This document shows positions 61,372-64,000 of a stretch of DNA of 64,000 nt, piece by piece (the first letter of the stretch is position 1; each line of letters opens with the position of its first letter). This stretch comes from Deltaproteobacteria bacterium (GTDB taxonomy: Bacteria; Myxococcota_A; UBA796; SXON01). The stretch lies in assembly GCA_014191855.1 (NCBI GenBank), contig BJHF01000001.1, positions 124,001 through 188,000 on the forward strand, in the 5' to 3' direction. Position numbers and translations under genes: made by a program. The notes under the pieces are model-generated. The model searched no databases. It worked only from the letters and a program-made list of their open reading frames with translations, and had not been told where the DNA came from.

Positions 61372-62036
61372 TGATCCCATTCTTCTTCGCGATCGGTTGT
61401 GCGATGGGGCCGATGGGCGCCAACGCGGCCGTACCGGCGCCCCCGATCCCCGAGCCGATGCCGGTCCCTGTCGCGATGGTGCAGCCTGCCCCGGGCTCCC
61501 TGTGGTCGCCGACCGGCGGGCTGGTCGGGAACACGCGGGCGGTGGATTCGCTGGTCACCGTGAACATCGATGAGGCGACGATGACGTCGCTCGGCGCGAA
61601 CACCGACACGAGCCGCGACACCTCGTCGGAGTTCGGGATCGACGCCCTGGTCGGGGTGGACACGTCGATCCTCGGGGCGAACTCCAACATCGGGAGCAAG
61701 CTGAAGCTGGGGGGAAGCTCGGGGTCGTCCACGGCGGGGGCGGGGAGCACCAGCCGCACCAGCGCGTTGCAAACGGTCGTCACCTGCCAGGTGATCGGCG
61801 TGATGCCGAACGGCAACCTGCAGCTTCGCGGAATCAAGCAGATCACGGTGAACAACGAAACGCAGTGGGCGACCGTGACCGGGATCGCCAGCCCGCGGGA
61901 CATCCAGCTCGACAACAGCATCGACTCTTCGCGGCTCGCCGACGGCAAGTTTGAGGTCACGGGCCAGGGTGCGCTCGCCAACCAGCAGGGCCAGGGCTGG
62001 CTCACCTCGATCGGCAACGTCATCTGGCCGTTCTGA
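61371..62036 (+). CDS. flgH: Flagellar L-ring lipoprotein FlgH
   Basis: The product has 221 residues. MIPFFFAIGC is a very short lipoprotein signal (Cys10). The family words are GSLWSPTGGLVGNTRAVDSL, VTVNIDEAT, VVTCQVIGVMPNGNLQLRG, VNNETQWATVTGIASPRDI and the end GWLTSIGNVIWPF. FlgH forms the L ring in the outer membrane, implying a Gram-negative-type envelope. It is coupled to flgA by TGATG and is the last flagellar gene of this operon in the window. Confidence 0.93.
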   Translation: MIPFFFAIGCAMGPMGANAAVPAPPIPEPMPVPVAMVQPAPGSLWSPTGGLVGNTRAVDSLVTVNIDEATMTSLGANTDTSRDTSSEFGIDALVGVDTSILGANSNIGSKLKLGGSSGSSTAGAGSTSRTSALQTVVTCQVIGVMPNGNLQLRGIKQITVNNETQWATVTGIASPRDIQLDNSIDSSRLADGKFEVTGQGALANQQGQGWLTSIGNVIWPF

Positions 62037-62052
62037 CGTTAGCCTGAGGGGT

Positions 62053-63048
62053 ATGCGAATCGTCTTCGTGGTTGGGTTGTGGGGATGTGCCCATCCGTAT
62101 GACACCCCCGGCGTCCACACCGGCGGCGGGCTCGACGACGTCGAAGACTCGGCGGACACAGCCTTGGATTCGGGCGACACGGGGGGCGACGGTGCGCCGG
62201 ACGCGCTGGCCTTCGCGGCCGAAGTAGACGAAGACGAGCTGCTCACGACGATCACCGATCTCGCGGACTTCGGTACGCGGTACACGTTCACGGACGGCGA
62301 CGATCTCGCGGCGGAGTACCTGGTGGATCGCTTCGCCGAGCTGGGGCTCGTGGCGGAGTTGGACGCCTTCGACGTGAGCGGCGAGCCCTGCAACAACGTC
62401 ATCGCCATCGTCCCCGGCACCGTCACGCCCGACGTCGTGTACGTGTTCTCCGCGCACTACGACAGCACCTCCAACCAGGCCGAGACGCTCGCGCCGGGCG
62501 CGGACGACAATGCCTCGGGAGTGGCCGCGGTGCTGGAGGCCGCGCGAATCCTGTCGGTTCACCCCCTCGCTTCGTCCGCATGGTTCGTGCTCACCGCTGC
62601 GGAGGAGCAGGGCTCGCTCGGCTCTGCCCACCTCGTGGAGCGGATGATGGACGAGGGGATCGATGCGCGGGGCGTCATCGCCCCCGACATGATGGCCTAC
62701 TGGCCGCTCGGGGATGCCGACGCGTTCGACATCCTCGGGGACGAGGCGAGCCAGCCGCTCGTGGAGGACATGGCCGCGGTGGCCGACGCGCTCGGTGTCG
62801 CCAACAAAACCTGGATTCAGCACGACTATTGTTACGGCGACGACCACACGAACTACCAGGACGCGGGCTTCCCCGCGATCTCGCCGATGGACTGCGTGGA
62901 GGCGCACAACGTTCGCAACTCCGGCGAGGACACCCCGCACTACCACCGCACCACCGACGCCGTGGACACCTTGCACCTCGGCTTTACGGCGGAGGTCGCG
63001 CGGGTGACGACCGCGACGTTTGCGGGGTGGGTGGGGGCCGCACCTTGA
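62053..63048 (+). CDS. M28-family metallopeptidase lipoprotein
   Basis: The product has 331 residues. MRIVFVVGLWGC is a short lipoprotein signal (Cys12), followed by an acidic DSADTALDSGDTGGD linker. The zinc ligands of the M28 family are visible: His and Asp in FSAHYDS, Asp in GADDNASGVAAVLE, Glu pair in TAAEEQGSLGS, Asp in VIAPDMMAYWP, and a late His in DTPHYHRTTDAVD. It probably acts as an aminopeptidase outside the inner membrane. It starts 16 bp after flgH and may be read from the flagellar operon. Confidence 0.85.
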   Translation: MRIVFVVGLWGCAHPYDTPGVHTGGGLDDVEDSADTALDSGDTGGDGAPDALAFAAEVDEDELLTTITDLADFGTRYTFTDGDDLAAEYLVDRFAELGLVAELDAFDVSGEPCNNVIAIVPGTVTPDVVYVFSAHYDSTSNQAETLAPGADDNASGVAAVLEAARILSVHPLASSAWFVLTAAEEQGSLGSAHLVERMMDEGIDARGVIAPDMMAYWPLGDADAFDILGDEASQPLVEDMAAVADALGVANKTWIQHDYCYGDDHTNYQDAGFPAISPMDCVEAHNVRNSGEDTPHYHRTTDAVDTLHLGFTAEVARVTTATFAGWVGAAP

Positions 63049-63073
63049 CTCGCGCCCAAGACTAAACTAACTT
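63045..63073 (+). promoter_or_regulatory. Promoter of the third vapBC-type module
   Basis: TTGACT (63045-63050, overlapping the peptidase stop) and TAACTT (63068-63073) are 17 bp apart. GGAG at 63085-63088 serves the GTG at 63094. Confidence 0.5.
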
Positions 63074-63093
63074 GACTTGGTCATGGAGCCGGC

Positions 63094-63336
63094 GTGCGCA
63101 CCGTCAACGTTCACGAAGCGAAAACGCACCTTTCGCGTCTCCTTGAGCAGGTTGCGGGCGGCGAGTCCTTCGTGATCGCGAAGGCCGGCCATCCGATCGC
63201 GTGCCTGTCCCCGTTGGCAGAGGGCGGCGAGCAACGCGGCATTCTCGGCTGCATGCGCGGCGAGGTGAGCGTCCCCGACGACTTCGACACCATGGGCGCT
63301 GCGGAGCTCGCCATGTTGTTCGGTAGCCCGCCGTGA
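63094..63336 (+). CDS. Phd/YefM-type antitoxin
   Basis: The product has 80 residues from GTG. The N-terminus VHEAKTHLSRLLEQVAGGES, then FVIAKAGHPIACLSPL, is the Phd/YefM fold that binds DNA as a dimer. The tail RGEVSVPDDFDTMGAAEL is the usual toxin-binding segment. The stop overlaps the toxin start as GTGA. GGAG precedes the start by 5 nt. Confidence 0.88.
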   Translation: MRTVNVHEAKTHLSRLLEQVAGGESFVIAKAGHPIACLSPLAEGGEQRGILGCMRGEVSVPDDFDTMGAAELAMLFGSPP

Positions 63337-63719
63337 AGGCGCTTCTGGACACGCACATCCTGCTCTGGGCGGCCGAAGATTCCGATCGCTTGCCGCCCGC
63401 GGCCCGCGCCCTCGTGGCCGACCCGCTGAACGAGCTGTGGTTCAGCGCGGCGAGCATTTGGGAGGTGCAGGTCAAAACGGCGCTCGGCAGGCCAGATTTT
63501 CAGGTCGATGCGTTGCAACTGCGCAGGCGCCTGCTGGCGGGGGGCGCCCGCGAGCTCCCCATCAACGGCGGGCACGCCGCCGACCTCGTTCACCTGCCGC
63601 CAATCCACAAGGACCCCTTCGATCGCATGCTCGTGGCGCAGGCCCGAGGTGAGGGGCTCACGCTCGTGACTCACGATGAGGCAGTTGCGGCGTATGGCCG
63701 CGGAATCTTGCGGGTGTGA
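63333..63719 (+). CDS. VapC-family PIN-domain ribonuclease toxin
   Basis: The product has 128 residues from a GTG overlapping the antitoxin stop. The PIN residues are in ALLDTHILLWAAEDSD, WEVQVKTALGRPDF, HKDPFDRMLVAQA and LVTHDEAVAAYG. It belongs to the same PIN subgroup as the protein at 52978, although its antitoxin is of the Phd type rather than ribbon-helix-helix. Cleavage of RNA is known for the family. Confidence 0.9.
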   Translation: MKALLDTHILLWAAEDSDRLPPAARALVADPLNELWFSAASIWEVQVKTALGRPDFQVDALQLRRRLLAGGARELPINGGHAADLVHLPPIHKDPFDRMLVAQARGEGLTLVTHDEAVAAYGRGILRV

Positions 63720-63738
63720 GCGCGGAGGCGGCCCCTGC

Positions 63739-64000
63739 CTAGTTCGCCGCCTTCTTCGACCGCTTCAGGTTCCGGATCGCCACGAACTCCCGCTCGGCGA
63801 TCTTCAGGTGGTCGAGCACGATCGTGAGGTTCTTGTCCGCCGGGGTGCCGATCGCGCCCCGCTCCCGGATCACCTCGTCGATGGCGCGGGCAACCTCGTG
63901 CAGGCCCTCGCAGATATCGGCGAGCGGCGCGAGATCGCGCCCCTCACGCGGCTTCCCGGCGTACTCGTTGCGGTATCGCGCGATCCAGGTGTTCGCCTCG
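63739..64000 (-). CDS. Unknown protein, C-terminal fragment
   Basis: The last 86 codons of a minus-strand gene enter from the right edge. The peptide is charged and helical (for example ADICEGLHEVARAIDEVIRE) and ends NLKRSKKAAN. The frame is open to the edge and ends in TAG at 63739. No family is recognised from this fragment. Confidence 0.5.
   Translation of the reverse strand, partial: EANTWIARYRNEYAGKPREGRDLAPLADICEGLHEVARAIDEVIRERGAIGTPADKNLTIVLDHLKIAEREFVAIRNLKRSKKAAN

Overview
The window is GC-rich (roughly 68-70% by eye), densely coded on both strands, and looks like chromosomal DNA of a Myxococcota-type (former deltaproteobacterial) lineage. The basis is the many secreted lipoproteins with MopE-like DCDD / CNGxDDDC / WYADxDxDGYGD repeats, Asp-Thr-rich linkers, FG-GAP propellers and lamin-tail domains, next to an ECF/FecR signalling operon and flagellar genes. 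No rRNA, CRISPR array, phage structural gene or insertion sequence was recognised. The species is not assigned.

Layout. 1-20 kb: the end of a 5'-nucleotidase gene, a gene-free tract of repeats, then secreted lipoproteins, an HIBADH-type dehydrogenase, an SPFH protein, a di-haem cytochrome, and a flavoprotein + GT87-type mannosyltransferase pair. A five-gene minus-strand operon (18939 to 12239) carries an envelope protein, an ECF sigma factor, a FecR-like anti-sigma factor and two surface lipoproteins, one of 1143 residues. 20-26.6 kb: a CPA2 antiporter, a two-gene AbiE-like toxin-antitoxin module lying between two 54-bp direct repeats of the tRNA-Trp 3' end, and uppP with a cytochrome. 26.7-34 kb: a CotH-kinase/C-lectin lipoprotein, another cytochrome, a GlxA-type regulator, two decayed genes, a VapBC module and a tRNA-Val/tRNA-Asp unit. 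34-40 kb: a minus-strand group of pyrophosphatase, GT-C-like membrane protein, clpX and lon. 40-56 kb: secreted proteins of unknown role, a tandem AAA+ ATPase, a Uma2 nuclease-like protein, an M1 aminopeptidase, P5C dehydrogenase, a GspC-like PDZ protein, a GH25 lysozyme, a second VapBC and a second GT87 protein. 56-62 kb: a tightly coupled flagellar operon flhA-fliA-flgF-flgG-flgA-flgH. 62-64 kb: an M28 peptidase, a Phd/VapC module and a truncated gene at the edge.

How the genes work together. Much of the window serves the cell envelope: lipid-carrier recycling (UppP), polyprenol-linked sugar transfer (two GT87 proteins), cell-wall cleavage (GH25), flagellar export and rod/ring assembly, and a surface lipoproteome with predicted Ca2+/metal-binding repeats. 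ClpX and Lon supply protein quality control. Four toxin-antitoxin modules lie within about 40 kb. The most interesting points are the tRNA-Trp-flanked AbiE-like module, a dispersed intergenic repeat family built on GTCGAGTCG present at three loci, the ECF/FecR operon tied to a giant repeat lipoprotein, and unusually short lipoprotein signal peptides.
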